Counted from the first letter of the stretch, positions 53,462 through 64,000 are shown. The stretch is DNA of 64,000 nucleotides from Symbiodinium natans (GCA_905221605.1 CAJNDS010001913.1:236001-300000); one strand, 5' to 3'. Program-made: numbers and translations. The notes: generated by a model not told the origin, from the letters alone.

Positions 53462-53555
53462 ACTACTAATTGCTTAAGAACCCACCAAAAAATTATTTTC
53501 CTTATAAGGGTGATATAGGGATTATTATCTGTCATTTTCATCAGCAAATAGTCGC
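53462..53555. mobile_element. GCTTAAGAACCC element with deleted right end
   Basis: Left CTACTAATTGCTTAAGAACC; the right end CAGCAAATAGT lacks the GGGGGTTCTTA seen at 47300. Confidence 0.5.
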
Positions 53556-53696
53556 AAACCCTGAACCCGAAACCCTTTTGAGGGGTTTGGGCCCAAGATC
53601 ATTTGAGAGCCCCCTGTGGGCGGTCTGCTTGAGGGGCCTCGATGCTTTTAACTGTGCAGCGCTGTGCGACGTAAGAGGGGGGGGGGACCCTAAAGC

Positions 53697-53836
53697 CCCT
53701 GAACCCCAAACCCCCTAACCCTAAATCCTAAACCCTAAACCCCAAACCCCAAACCCCAAACCCTAAACCCTAAACCCTAAACCCTAAACCCTAAACCCTA
53801 AACCCTAAACCCTAAACCCTAAACCCTAAACCCTAC
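53697..53836 (-). repeat. CCCTAAA / CCCCAAA array
   Basis: About 20 units; CCCCAAA at the left, perfect CCCTAAA at the right. Confidence 0.95.
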
Positions 53837-53901
53837 GCAACAAGAAGCCCTGGACCCCTGGGCCTTTGACCCGCCCCCGCCCCCCACCCTTCTTGCTTCA
53901 G

Positions 53902-53986
53902 CTCCCGACGAAGAGTCCACAGCAGGTCAAGAAAGGCATCCCAGGGTTGCAGGCCTTCAGCCCTCAAACCCTAAACTAGGGTTTTG
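53902..53986 (+). other. Exon-like island with strong acceptor
   Basis: Preceded by CCACCCTTCTTGCTTCAG. Open as PDEESTAGQERHPRVAGLQP, then into telomere-like sequence. Confidence 0.3.
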
Positions 53987-54145
53987 GGTTTTGGGTTTTG
54001 GGTTTTGGGTTTAGGGTTTAGGGTTTAGGGTTTAGGGTTTAGGGTTTAGGCTGTAAGGTGTAGTGTGCAGTGTGTAGGGTGTAGGGTGTAGGGTGCAGGG
54101 TGTAGGGTGTAGGGTTTAGGGTGTGGGGTGTAGGGTTTAGGGTTT
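53980..54145 (+). repeat. TTTTGGG / TTTAGGG / GTGTAGGG array
   Basis: Three homogeneous variant blocks in a row: TTTTGGG, TTTAGGG, then about eight GTGTAGG units. Confidence 0.93.
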
Positions 54146-54149
54146 AGGG

Positions 54150-54259
54150 TTGGTGGCCCAGTGGTACCCTTTACCCTTTTTTTCGTTCTGGGTTCTCTTA
54201 TCAAGTAACCAGCCCAATACAGCGTGCCCTTATCACAATATGGTTACTGGGCTGCCAAG
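54150..54259 (+). mobile_element. TTGGTAGCCC-family element
   Basis: Left TTGGTGGCCCAGTGGTACCC, right TGGTTACTGGGCTGCCAA, inverted. 110 bp, the same length as 9788-9897. Confidence 0.65.
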
Positions 54260-55507
54260 TAAATACAAACCCCAAAAGCCCTACACCCTCAAAAGGGCTC
54301 CGTGCACGAATGACAAACAAAGGGCGGCCTTCTAAAAAAATGGTAGAATGAGTTTAGGGTTTAGGGTTAAGGGTTTAGGGTTTATAGGCAGGGTTTAGGG
54401 TTAGGGCCTTCTTAAAATGGTAGAATGAGTTTAGGGTTTCGGGATTAGGGTCTAAAGGCCTGCCGTGCTGAACTCCTGAAATTCTGAGTCGCACGTTCAC
54501 CCTAGGCCTTTAACTATCGAAATTGAGTCCTGGCTTTTCGGAATTAGATGGACCCTCAGACACTCATATTTCAAGAAGCTGGTTTTGGGGTTAAGAGTTC
54601 GGGGACAATTGGGGATTTGGGCTTGGGGCCTCGGGGGTTTCGGGTTTAGGGTTTAGGGCTGAAGTCTAAACCCTAAACACCAAACCCTAACCCTCACAGG
54701 TTTGCTTTTGGGAATAGGGTGGCAATCCTCAGCCCCAACTCCTGAAGCCTAAGCCCTTGCTACACCCTACAAGGGTTTAGGGTTTAGGGTTTAGGGTTTA
54801 GGGTTTAGGGTCCCCAAAACCCCAAACCCTACTGCCCAAACCCTCCACTGAAAGGCCTCGGGTTTATGGCTTAGGGAGTTTTTGGTCTTCAGGCGTCAAG
54901 GGAGGGTTTGAAGCCCCTAAACCCTAAACCCTAAACCCCACCGCGCCCTCGTGGCAGCAGACTTCTCTGCAGCCAAGAGTCCGGTGCCTCCGGCTCTAAG
55001 ACCCGGAGTAGGCCCTCAGTCTCCTTTTTTTCGGGTTTAGGGTTTAGGGTTTAGGGTCTAGGGTTTAGGGTTTAGGGTCTGGGGCTACTAGAACCCAGAG
55101 TGGGCCCCTTTGTCCCCCTGTTGTTTTGGTTCCCTATAAAGACAAAAGCCCTAAAACCTAAACCCTAAACCCTAAACCCTTTAAGCTCAAAGACCCTGAT
55201 TCTGTAACCTCTCCTAGACCGACCCCAGGCGCAAGTCCCGACAGCAGCCGAAGCCTCCAACCCTACGCCCTTCAGGGGTTTTGGGGCTTGGAGTTATGGT
55301 CCCAAGCCTGGACCAAAACCCACAAGCCCTAAACCTTGACCCCAAGCCCGAAGCCCTAAGCCCTAAGCCCCGAGGCCCAAGCCCCAAGCCCCAAGCCCTA
55401 AGCCTAGAAGTGAGTCGATTTGTTGTCTGCTGCATCCGCTGATGGCATGAGAGGCCAGGTCCGTAGACTTCAGGGGTATGGGTTCAGGTGCTAGGGGTTG
55501 GTCAGGG

Positions 55508-55590
55508 GTTTAGGGTTTAGGGTGGGTTCAGGGTTTAGGGTTTAGGGTTTAGGGTTTAGGGTTTAGGGTTTAGGGTTTAGAGTTTAGTAA
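55508..55590 (+). repeat. TTTAGGG array
   Basis: About 11 units. Confidence 0.94.
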
Positions 55591-55899
55591 CTCCTCAAGG
55601 GCTTGCTGCTGTCTGCACTTGACAACACTTGGAGGTTTTTTGTTGTTTTTTCAGGGCTTAAGGTTTAGGGCCTAGAGTGTTAAGAACCCCCCAAATAGTA
55701 GGATTCCCTTAGAATGGAAACCCCAAAAAGGTACCCCTAAACCCGAAACCCGATTCTAGGTAGGGGCGATTAAGAGACTTCAGTCGATTTCTGCGCAGTT
55801 TCGGTGCTTAGGGTGTTCGTCGTCTTTGCAACGAAACATGTTTAAATCCACAGCAACTAGGGTTTAGGGCTTGGGGTTGAGGGCACCCTAGACCCTAAG

Positions 55900-56100
55900 C
55901 CCTAAACCCTAAATCCTAAACCCCCCCTAAACCCCAAACCCCAAACCCCAAACCCCAAACCCTAAACCCTAAACCCTAAACCCTAAACCCTAAACCCTAA
56001 AGCCTAAACCCTAAACCCTAAACCCTAAACCCTAAACCCTAAACCCTAAACCCTAAACCCTAAACCCTAAACCCTAAACCCTAAACCCTAAACCCCAGAC
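55900..56100 (-). repeat. CCCTAAA array
   Basis: About 28 units, the last 15 perfect. Confidence 0.97.
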
Positions 56101-56111
56101 CATCCTTGCAG

Positions 56112-56200
56112 GGCTTGTGCCATGCCTGCGGGACGCCGGCCCCGGCCGCGAGAGGGCGGGCGCCAGAAGCGGGAGGAGCGCGGAGGGAGGAGCAGATGAG
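56112..56200 (+). other. Exon-like island with C-x2-C
   Basis: Between CCATCCTTGCAG and a GC-type donor (GCTTAGG). Open as LCHACGTPAPAARGRAPEAG and on to EEQMR. Convergent arrays. Confidence 0.4.
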
Positions 56201-56287
56201 GGCTTAGGGTTAGGGTTTAGGGTTTGGGGTTTGGGGTTTGGGGTTTGGGGCTTAGGGTTTAGGGTTTAGGGAGGAGCAGATGAGGGC
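56185..56287 (+). repeat. TTTAGGG array flanked by a 19-bp direct duplication
   Basis: GGGAGGAGCAGATGAGGGC occurs at 56185-56203 and again at 56269-56287, on either side of about nine TTTAGGG/TTTGGGG units. Confidence 0.85.
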
Positions 56288-57017
56288 GAGTTTGGGGTTT
56301 CAGTACAGGCGTTTAGAGGTTTGTGGGTGTTAAGGTTTAGGCGTTCAGGCTTCAGGGCTGTTGGGAGGCAAGTTGGGCTTTACAGTTTGGGGATGAGGCT
56401 TTGGGGTGTACGGTTTATTGCTTCATGGTTTGGGGTTTAGGGTTTAGGGTTTAGGGATTAGGGTTTAGGGTTTAGGGTTATGGGCTTTTTGGGTTTGTAG
56501 GGTTGGAAGAGATATCAGCACCCAAATCAGTACAGCTTGCGCAGCTTGCAAGCAAGACTCCACCGTCGAAGCTGAAAATCCTAGGCCGAAACCCAAAATT
56601 CATTGGATGGAGCAGTTGTGTGATGACTGGCCGTGCTTTGGGATACCTTTTGCATTGCCCTGTTAAACCCCAAGCCCTATAACCCTAACCCCCCAAGCCC
56701 TAAACCCTCTTTTGTTTCCGCAAATGAGGGGTCGCAGGCATTCCTAAACCCATGACTCCAAATTTTAGCACTTCCGTCCATGGGCCCGCCTCTGCAGGTT
56801 TTTGGTTTGGGGTTTCGGTTTCAGGGTTTAGTATTTTAGGGTTCAGGGCTTTGGGTTTCGGGTTTAGGGTCTAGGGTTTAGGGTCCAGGGTTTAGGGTAT
56901 AGGGCTTGTTAAGGGTTTAGGGGTTTCGTGTTTCGGGTTCATTGTCCCTGGATGGCTTCCGTATCAACTGAGGAAATGTTTGGCGGTTGCATGGGAAGTC
57001 AGACGCAGGACTGTATC

Positions 57018-57210
57018 AAAACCCCAAACCCCAAATCCCAAACCCTTAACCCTTAACCCTTAACCCTAAACCCCAAACCCTAAACCCTAAACCCCAAACC
57101 CTAAACTAAACCCTAAACCCCAAACCCCCAACCCTAAACCCCAAACCCTAAACCCTAAACCCTAAACCCCAAACCCCAAACCCCAGCCCTAAACCCTAAA
57201 CCCCAAACCC
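57018..57210 (-). repeat. CCCTAAA / CCCCAAA array
   Basis: About 27 units with many CCCCAAA variants. Confidence 0.93.
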
Positions 57211-57827
57211 CCACCGCCAACGGAAGATCCCAGTCATCCCCATTGCGCGGCTTCAGGGTGGTCATGGTTAAGGGGTTTGGGGGTTCAGGGTTTAGGGTTT
57301 AGGGTTTAGGGTTTAGGGTTTAGGGTTTGGGGGTTCTAGGGCCCACCCTCAACCCTAAACCCTCTTCTTGGTTGACCCTTATTCAGTTTAACCCGCCCCC
57401 CCTCCCTAAACCCTGAACTTTAAGTTTTTTAAACTTTAAACCCTAAACCCTCAACCCTACACCCTACACAAACCCTAAACCCCAAACCCGAACCTTAAAC
57501 CCTAAAACCCCTCGGTGGCCCTGCAGACCTCTCCGCCTCCTGAACCGCCACCGAGCACCCGACGTCCAAGGCGTCAACCTTTTTGGATTTGTGTAGGGTT
57601 TAGGGTTTAGGATTTAGGGTTCGTATACATGAATGCGTAGTTTATAGGGTTTAGGGTTTCGGGCATATGGGGTTTAGATGGCGGAAATGTAGGGTTTTGG
57701 TTCTTAGGGCAACTAGGACCCATTGTAGTAACTCTTCAGGTGGTCGCTGGGGAGATAGCTCAGAAATGTTCCGATAGGATAGCTTCCTGTTTGCTTCAAG
57801 TCTGACGTGTTGGCCTCGTCACGGACC

Positions 57828-57912
57828 CCTAAACCCTAAACCCTAAACCCTAAACCCTAAACCCTAAACCCTAAACCCTAAACCCTAAACCCTAAACCCT
57901 AAACCCTAAACC
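57828..57912 (-). repeat. CCCTAAA array
   Basis: About 12 perfect units. Confidence 0.96.
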
Positions 57913-58108
57913 GCCTGAACCTGCAAAGCCCTTGAGAGGAAATGCAAGGAAGGGATTTAGGGTTTAGGGTTTAGGGTTTGGGGTCTAGGCAGGGTTTAGG
58001 ATTTAGGGTTGAGGGCTTTTGGGTTTAGGGTTTAGGGTTTCGGACGATTTCATATAATTAGAGCGATGACTATGGAGGCCTAACCTGCTTCTAGTATAGT
58101 CCTATATC

Positions 58109-58212
58109 TTGCTAGCCCATTGGTATCCTTTTTTTCACTTCTTTTGTTTCAAGGTTAACTTCTAAGGTAACCAACCCAAAAAAGGGTTCCCTTAGCAATT
58201 ATGGTTACTGAC
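58109..58212 (+). mobile_element. TTGGTAGCCC-family element, worn
   Basis: TTGCTAGCCCATTGGTATCC, AAGGTAACCAACCC and ATGGTTACTG match the family; the right terminus is absent. Confidence 0.45.
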
Positions 58213-58270
58213 ATTTTCCCCTAAACCCTAAACCCTAAACCCCAAACCCTAAACCCTTACTCCCCAGCAC

Positions 58271-58353
58271 ACCTGTTTGCCGCAGATGGGGCTGGACCAT
58301 GGCTCTGTTGCTCTTCGCCACGGCGCAGGTGGCAACCGACGAACTTCCTGGTG
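58271..58353 (+). other. Exon-like island
   Basis: After CCTTACTCCCCAG, before GTGTTTAGG. One of several open frames gives RWGWTMALLLFATAQVATDE, a hydrophobic stretch. CCCTAAA left, TTTAGGG right. Confidence 0.3.
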
Positions 58354-58919
58354 TGTTTAGGGTTTGGGGTTTAGGTTTAGGGTTCAGGGTTCTACACCCT
58401 AAACAGTTGAAGACTTAAAGCTTCTTGAACCCTAAAAGCCGTCTACGCTCTCTGTAGAGGCCCTGAACCTTAAACCCTCCACCCTGAACACTAAACCCAA
58501 GACCTTTTCATCACCCAGGATGCAGGGTCCGCTGCAAAGGGACCGCGCAAGCTTAGGGGTTAGGGCTTACGGTTTAGGGTTTAGGGGTTTTTGGACAACT
58601 CAAACCCCTGGACGCATAAGCCGCTGAAACCAACGTAACTCTCACTCCAAACCCCTGAGGGTTATACGGCTCGAGCCCTAAAACCTGAACCTAAAGAACC
58701 CTTCTTGCAGGCCCTCTCAACATCCTCTCCCCAAAGAGCTCAATACCCCCTTAATTAAGGAGTATACCTCATATTTTTGTTGGGGATCTAGTTCAAGGGA
58801 TATTCCTGAATTGAGGCGTCTTGGGCCCTTTGGGATCCAGAAGCCTTGTAAGAACTCCCTGTAAATCTCTACAAACCTAAACCCCCAAACCGTGAACTCA
58901 CTTGGGCTCTTTGGGTCGC

Positions 58920-59030
58920 AAAGCCCCTAAACCCTAAACCCTAAACCCGAAACCCTAAACCCTAAACCCTAAACCCTAAACCCTAAACCCTAAACCCTAA
59001 ACCCTAAACCCTAAACCCTAAACCCTAAGC
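58920..59030 (-). repeat. CCCTAAA array
   Basis: About 15 units, one CCCGAAA. Confidence 0.96.
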
Positions 59031-59032
59031 AG

Positions 59033-59119
59033 CCAGGCCTTCGCCTTCTTAGTGGTCTGGCGCCGGCGCATCTTTGCATCCGTGGACGTCTCCCAGGCGG
59101 AAAACTTGGCTCCTTTTGG
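59033..59119 (+). other. Exon-like island
   Basis: Between CCCTAAGCAG and GTTTAGTG; open as QAFAFLVVWRRRIFASVDVS, then QAENLAPFG. Among the most protein-like islands. Confidence 0.45.
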
Positions 59120-59403
59120 GTTTAGTGTTTCGGGTCTAGGGTTTAGGGTTCAGGGTCCAAGGTTTAGGGTTTCGGGTTTAGGGAGATACTTTCCCAAAGC
59201 CTGAACCCTAACATGTAGAATGCCAGATATCAGAGAGGTTTAGGGTTCAGGTTTCAGGGTTTAGGGTTTAGGGGTTTAGGGTTTAAGGTTTAAGATTTAG
59301 GGTTTAAGGTCTGCGAGAACCATGACGAAGCTCCTGCTGGATGACCCCTAACACCCCCCCCCCCCCAAAAAAAAAAAAACAAAAATGAACAAATAAAACA
59401 AGT

Positions 59404-59443
59404 ATGTATATATATATATATATGTGTACATATATATATATAA
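59404..59443. repeat. TA microsatellite
   Basis: GTATATATA-type repeat in two runs. Confidence 0.9.
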
Positions 59444-59677
59444 TCACAACAAACACAAAAGAAAAGGCCAAGCCCAGAAACCCTAAACCCAAAGAACTGG
59501 TTTCGGTCGTGGGGTTTAAGGTTCGCCTCAAACCCTAAACCCTAAACCCGAAACGCCCAAGTCTCGAAACCCTGCCGCAAAGCGACACCTTGTAACGGCG
59601 ACGGTAAACTGCCCAATATAGGGGTCGGAATCATTGCGAATCGTACTCCCTTACGGTCCCTACACAAGGATACCATA

Positions 59678-59679
<2 letters not shown>

Positions 59680-59720
<41 letters not shown>
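59680..59720 (-). repeat. Poly-C tract
   Basis: Nearly 40 uninterrupted C residues. Confidence 0.95.
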
Positions 59721-59721
<1 letters not shown>

Positions 59722-60298
59722 CAAACAAAAATACAGAATTATTCAATGTCTTTAGGCTCTATAGTAAACTTGTCCACGCCGCCCAAAGACTCAAAAGCCG
59801 TCAACTTACCCCCTCAGCCCAGATCCCCCCTCCCCGGCTGCCCTTAATACAGTTTTAGGGGTATCTTTTCATATATATATATATATATACATATTATTTA
59901 TTTATTTTTTGTGTACTTTATTTGTTATATTGTTTATTTATACTTATATGCATATATAGCAGGTACTTATAGTGAATATATAGAGATTACTTCTAGGGGG
60001 TTCTGGAGGTCTTCATTGCCCCATCTCCTCCGGTGTCCGCGCCCCGGCCGGCCAAGCCTCTCCAGCCACGGGCGACGGCGCCGCCGCCCGCCTTCGGCGG
60101 GGGCCGCGGGCAAGGCAAGCGGTTTTCAAGGGGTAGGGGTTGTATTGTACAGGGTTTAGGGTTTAGGGTTTAGGGCTTAGGGTATAGAGTTTAGGGTTTA
60201 GGGAGATCTCGAGCCTGGTTAAAGGATCGTTGTTGCAAGTTGTTTCGCTCCATGTAAGACACTGCCAGGCTCGGATTGTCCAACAAATCCCGGAGCTG

Positions 60299-60400
60299 TA
60301 CTTGTACCCCAATGATAATCCTATCAGGATACTTAAGGGGCCTCTATGTGGGTTTTAACTACACTTGCAATGGGTTACCAAGTACCCTAGACCTCCAAGC
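60299..60400 (-). mobile_element. CTTGGAGGTTC-family element, inverted
   Basis: On the minus strand it reads GCTTGGAGGTCTAGGGTACT, then TAACCCATTGCAAGTGTAG and AGGCCCCTTAAGTA, matching 21501-21644. Confidence 0.55.
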
Positions 60401-60509
60401 GGAGCACCATGTCACGAAAACGGCAAGCAAAGCACAAAGGGAGATGGATCATGGGTGGAGGAAATAACTAGATACACATATGTTTATTTGTTTGGTTTAT
60501 TGCGTGTGC

Positions 60510-60585
60510 ATATACACATATATATATATACATATACATATATATATGTATGTGTATATATATATATATGCATATAAATAAACAA
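60510..60585. repeat. TA/CATA microsatellite
   Basis: ATATACATATA and GTGTATATA repeats, then AAACAAACAAA words. Confidence 0.9.
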
Positions 60586-60669
60586 ACAAATATTATTAAT
60601 AAGCAAACAAACAGACAAATAAATGAATGAATAACTTATATGCATACGCACATGCTTGTGATTTTTCAG

Positions 60670-60972
60670 GTTGCCCTGGACTTTCCGGAGCTTTTTTTGT
60701 TGACAAGTGCCCTAACATCCGATCGGGTTGCCCTGGACCTTGGTGGCACAAGCCGCCACCCCAACCCCAAAAACCCACCACCCGAAGCGCACTGCAAACC
60801 CTATACCGCTACTTGGAGGATGTTTGGTACATGTTTCTATCTCTTGTTTTCTGCGTCCACGGTAGTGAAGCCACTCGAACTCCTGCCCCGCCCCTTTGAA
60901 CCCATAACCCCGGAACCTGCCTGTTGGTCACCACATGCCTGCACATGTCCGACCAAGATGACGGAAACTTGA
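60670..60972 (+). CDS. Candidate terminal exon, unidentified
   Basis: Preceded by CTTGTGATTTTTCAG, a strong acceptor. Open in phase 0 to TGA at 60970-60972: VALDFPELFLLTSALTSDRV, then a Pro-rich part and WRMFGTCFYLLFSAST. GTTGCCCTGGAC occurs twice, so VALD is repeated. A second open frame overlaps on the same strand. Composition is only moderately protein-like; family not recognised. Confidence 0.3.
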   Translation, partial: VALDFPELFLLTSALTSDRVALDLGGTSRHPNPKNPPPEAHCKPYTATWRMFGTCFYLLFSASTVVKPLELLPRPFEPITPEPACWSPHACTCPTKMTET

Positions 60973-61362
60973 ATCTGTCGCACCACCCCAAAACCCAGAG
61001 CCCTGGAGATTCCTAACTCCTAAGCCGCAACGCCCCCCATTTTTCTGAACCCTTGACCACACTGCATCCCCCCCCCCCCCACCCCGCTCCCTCTCCCCCC
61101 CTCCCTCCCCCCCTCCCTCCCCCGCCCCTCCCCCAAAATCCTCGGAATAAAAAACGCCCCTTCCCCACCGAAGAAAAACAAAAACTGTACTCTAAGGCCC
61201 TGCAACCACCTAAGACACTAAAACCACAAGTCCCTAAAGCCCTAAATAAACCCTAAATATTAAAAACCCTAAAACCCCAAGCCCTAAGCCCTAAACCCTA
61301 AACCCTAAGCCCTATAAACCCTAAACCCCAAACCCTGAACCCTAAACTTGCTCCCCTTGCAG

Positions 61363-61429
61363 CCGCCACCGCACCACCAGATCTGGCAGTGCTGGCTGGG
61401 GACCCAGGGAGAGCCAGAGTTGCTTGAGG
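61363..61429 (+). other. Exon-like island
   Basis: After GCTCCCCTTGCAG, before GTTTAGGG; open as PPPHHQIWQCWLGTQGEPEL and onward. CCCTAAA left, TTTAGGG right. Confidence 0.38.
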
Positions 61430-61460
61430 GTTTAGGGTTTAGGGTTTAGGGGTTAGGGGT

Positions 61461-62089
61461 TAGGGGGGTTAGGGCTTATGAGGGTTTTTGGCTTAGGGCT
61501 TCAGGTTTAGGACATCTCGCCGCGCAGAGACGAAGGCACATGTTTCGCATGCAGGCCAACAATTTTCATTGCAGGGGGTTTTCATTTTTCGGATCTCAAC
61601 AGTCTTAAAAAGTCCCAGAAATGACCGGCTGGGGGGGGGGGGGTCCGGTAGGGGGTTTCAAGGCACCCCAAGCCAGAGCCCAGGGTCCCAACAGAGGTTT
61701 CCAGAGGGTGTTTAGGAATTTCGAGGCGGTGTTTAGGGATGCCAGAAGTGTGTGGCTTGCATTTTGGGTTGGTGTATTCTCATCAAGAGGAGGATCGTTG
61801 GGGGGCTTTGCTTGTAAGTATAAAGGCAGTGGTCCTAGGGCTCAGCTCCAGGGGCGAATTTAGGGTGATGGGTTCAGGGTTTAAGGGGCTTGCGGTTCTT
61901 CTGGGGTTTAGGGCTTAAGGTGTCTTACGGTGCTGAGGCGTGAAGGAGGTTTCATTTCCAATTGAGGAACCCTCTGTGTGACAACCCTAGCTATAAGTCC
62001 AGACCCAAAAATGTCAACATCTTTCAGGCCCGTAAAGCACAAGTCCCCAAAGGGGTTGGACGTTGAAGCCATGCCCGAAACCCTAACCC
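61461..62089. other. Stretch without a recognised gene
   Basis: GT-rich and ordinary sequence. An 80-codon frame from 61621 is Gly-rich at its start and not convincing. Confidence 0.3.
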
Positions 62090-62142
62090 GTCCCTAAACC
62101 CTAAACCCTAAACCCTAAACCCTAAACCCTAAACCCTAAACC
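62090..62142 (-). repeat. CCCTAAA array
   Basis: About seven units. Confidence 0.94.
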
Positions 62143-62384
62143 ACTGCATTTTAGGGTTGCTTACTAAATCCCTCAACCCGCTCAAGCCCCAAACTCCCCC
62201 AGTCCCCTGAAACTTCGGGTGTAGGGTTTAGGGTTTAGAGTTTACAGGGCCTATACACCCCTAGACCCTGAACTGCTCCTAAAACCCTAAGCCCAAAACC
62301 CTAACCCGAAACCCTGAACCCTGAACTCTAAGCCCTAAACCCTAAACCCTAAACCCTAAACCCTAAACCCATCTACTCGACCAG

Positions 62385-62445
62385 GTTGTTGCCAGTGGCC
62401 GCGCCGCCCCGCGGCTCCGGGCGACGCTGACGCCGGCGGCCCAGG
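62385..62445 (+). other. Exon-like island
   Basis: Between CTCGACCAG and GTGGAC; open as VVASGRAAPRLRATLTPAAQ. CCCTAAA left; TTTAGGG lies about 30 bp after the donor. Confidence 0.33.
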
Positions 62446-62536
62446 GTGGACATTCTAAACTTAAGGCCCTGAGTTGGGGATTTAGGGTTTAGGGTTTAGG
62501 GTTTCGGGTTTAGGGTTTAGGGGAATCATATCTTTG

Positions 62537-62619
62537 GCTGTTCCCCCTGATAGAGTCCTTAACAGGGATCATCGTACTCCCTATTATATTCCCTATTCAG
62601 GACTGTTAGTATAATTAAG
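62537..62619. mobile_element. GATGTTCCCCCT TIR element, copy 2
   Basis: GCTGTTCCCCCTGATAGAGT at the left and GGGGCAACATC at the right; shares GTCCTTA, CCCTATT and GGACTGTTAGTATAA with 21998-22090. Confidence 0.5.
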
Positions 62620-62683
62620 GGGCAACATCTCAATTCTAAACCCTAAACCCTAAGCCGTGTACCCTGCACACTGTATACCCGAA

Positions 62684-62762
62684 CTAGGACCCAGAGAAGT
62701 CCTTATCCATGGGTTTGGGTCCATTTTAAGCCAAAAGGGCACCCTTTTTCTAGGTTACTCTT
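62684..62762 (+). mobile_element. CTAGGACCCAGAG-family element, short
   Basis: CTAGGACCCAGAGAAGTCCTTAT at the left, AAAAGGGCACCCTTTTTCTAGG at the right. Confidence 0.5.
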
Positions 62763-62952
62763 GGATCTGTCTAAGATATCGCTCTATCTATCTATCTTCT
62801 ATATATATATATATATATATGTATACAAAAGATCCTTTCGCTACACAGGCAATGCTTGAACTGGCAACCCTGAACCCTCAACCTAAACCCTCTAACCCGA
62901 AACCCTAAACCCTAGACCCTAAACCCAGAACCCTAAACCCTAAACCCTGAGC

Positions 62953-63121
62953 CTAAACCCTTCTGCCTTGTGCCTTGGGGACGAAATGAAGCCCTAAAAC
63001 ATGGGGTCATAAGCCCTTTACTCCTAAGCATAATTCAACCTAAACCCTTCTGCCCTGTACCCTGAAAAGCCCCATGAACCCCAAAACATGGGGTCAGAAG
63101 CCCTTTCGCTACTATAATTCT
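62953..63121 (+). repeat. Tandem duplication of about 85 bp
   Basis: CCTAAACCCTTCTGCC, AAAACATGGGGTCA, AAGCCCTTT and ATAATTC recur in the same order in two adjacent copies. Confidence 0.8.
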
Positions 63122-63627
63122 TAGTAGCTGAGCGAGCACACCTTACCCTTTGTGGGGTTCTACAACCCCCCATAGATTTGAAAGCGTACACTTTTGGGGG
63201 GCTTCTGAACTCAGCACCTAAGTAGCCTTAAGCCCGAAACCCTAAATCCGAAACTCCATAAGCCCTTGAAACCCTTGGCCTAAACCCTAAACCCTAAACC
63301 CTAAACCCCAGCTAAATCCTAATTCCTTTTCAGGTGTATGAGCCATAAACCCCCTTTTAGGGCTCCTTTCGTCCCTTGCCAACTCTTTGCTAGACCCGCG
63401 GCCCTAAACCCTAAACCTAGAGTGTTCATTAGGGTTTAGGGTTTAGGGCTTAGGGCTTCAGGGCTTCAGGGCTTAGGGCTTTAGGCTTTAGGGCTTGAGG
63501 AGTTAGGGCTTTCGGGCTTGTAGGGCTTAGGGCTTGAGGGTTTGGGGTTTCGGGTTGTGTCGCAAGTCAGCCACAGGTTGCGGAAGGAAGCCCGCGGGGT
63601 GTGCCATATCCGTGAAATTTGTTTAGG

Positions 63628-63690
63628 GCTTAGGGTTTAGGGTTTAGGGTTTAGGGTTTAGGGTTTAGGGTTTAGGGTTTAGGGTTTAGG
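63628..63690 (+). repeat. TTTAGGG array
   Basis: About nine units. Confidence 0.95.
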
Positions 63691-63779
63691 GGCACTGAAC
63701 CCTATGGTTAGCCGAAAACCCACAACTCTAAGCGACACAGGGTACAGGGTTAGGGTATTGTTATTGGGTTTTTGGGCTC

Positions 63780-63871
63780 ACCCTAAACCCTAAACTTCTA
63801 AACCCTAAACCCTAAACCCTAAACCCTAAACCCTAAACCCTAAACCCTAAACCCTAAACCCTAAACCCTTA
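63780..63871 (-). repeat. CCCTAAA array
   Basis: About 13 units. Confidence 0.95.
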
Positions 63872-63963
63872 ACCTGAGGTCCCTCATCCATTCCGTGGGC
63901 GTGGAGCCTCTTTCCATCCTCGTGTCGCAGGCAGCACAAGGCCGGAGCGCGCAGCCAGCAACT

Positions 63964-64000
63964 GACCCTAAACCCTAAACCCTACACCCTAAACCCTAAA
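63964..64000 (-). repeat. CCCTAAA array at window end
   Basis: Five units, running off the window. Confidence 0.9.

Overview
The window looks like nuclear DNA of a dinoflagellate, most likely a Symbiodiniaceae-type alga. The evidence is the TTTAGGG telomere-type heptamer scattered through almost the whole 64 kb, two intronless genes that join a ubiquitin-like N-terminus to long, nearly identical protein repeats (FNIP-like and RCC1-like), and pyrimidine-tract/AG sites 10-11 nt upstream of their start codons, as expected for spliced-leader trans-splicing. The taxonomic call is inference: no rRNA, spliced-leader or organellar gene is present, and TTTAGGG is also the plant telomere unit.

Layout. 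0.6-2.8 kb: gene 1 (ubiquitin-like + 27 FNIP-like repeats). 2.9-22.6 kb: dozens of TTTAGGG/CCCTAAA arrays separated by 60-150 bp islands of ordinary complexity and by short terminal-inverted-repeat (TIR) elements that resemble MITEs. 22.66-29.01 kb: a 6.3 kb array-poor island whose ends are an inverted repeat of (GGTCAGGTC)-like satellite plus a unique segment; its middle is modular repeats, GTA/CAA microsatellites and a few tens of bases of TTTAGGG. 29.1-38.1 kb: array field again, with candidate terminal exons at 33.1-33.3 and 34.8-35.3 kb. 38.2-39.7 kb: gene 2 (ubiquitin-like + 10 RCC1-like repeats). 39.7-48.8 kb: array field with many TIR elements. 48.83-50.25 kb: an AT-rich palindromic block built from a 9-bp unit with G/C-run spacers. 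50.28-51.7 kb: CAT and GA microsatellites, then gene 3 (a coiled-coil, Ser-rich, C/H-cluster protein), followed by a tandem repeat of about 127-140 bp. 52.8-64 kb: array field.

Main interpretation. Many islands have CCCTAAA arrays on the left and TTTAGGG arrays on the right. On the + strand many begin just after a pyrimidine-tract/AG and end just before GT (GTGAGT, GTAAGG, GTATGG, GTTTAGG), and they stay open in a frame with protein-like composition. I read them as candidate short exons. The arrays would then lie at the two ends of the introns, in inverted orientation, so that the intron ends could pair. The small TIR elements sit in what would be the intron interiors. This is inference and could be tested with RNA reads.

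All three complete genes and the best exon candidates are on the + strand, which fits the unidirectional gene order of dinoflagellates. Most long open frames through the microsatellites, poly-G/C tracts and the satellite are compositional artefacts and are not listed as genes.
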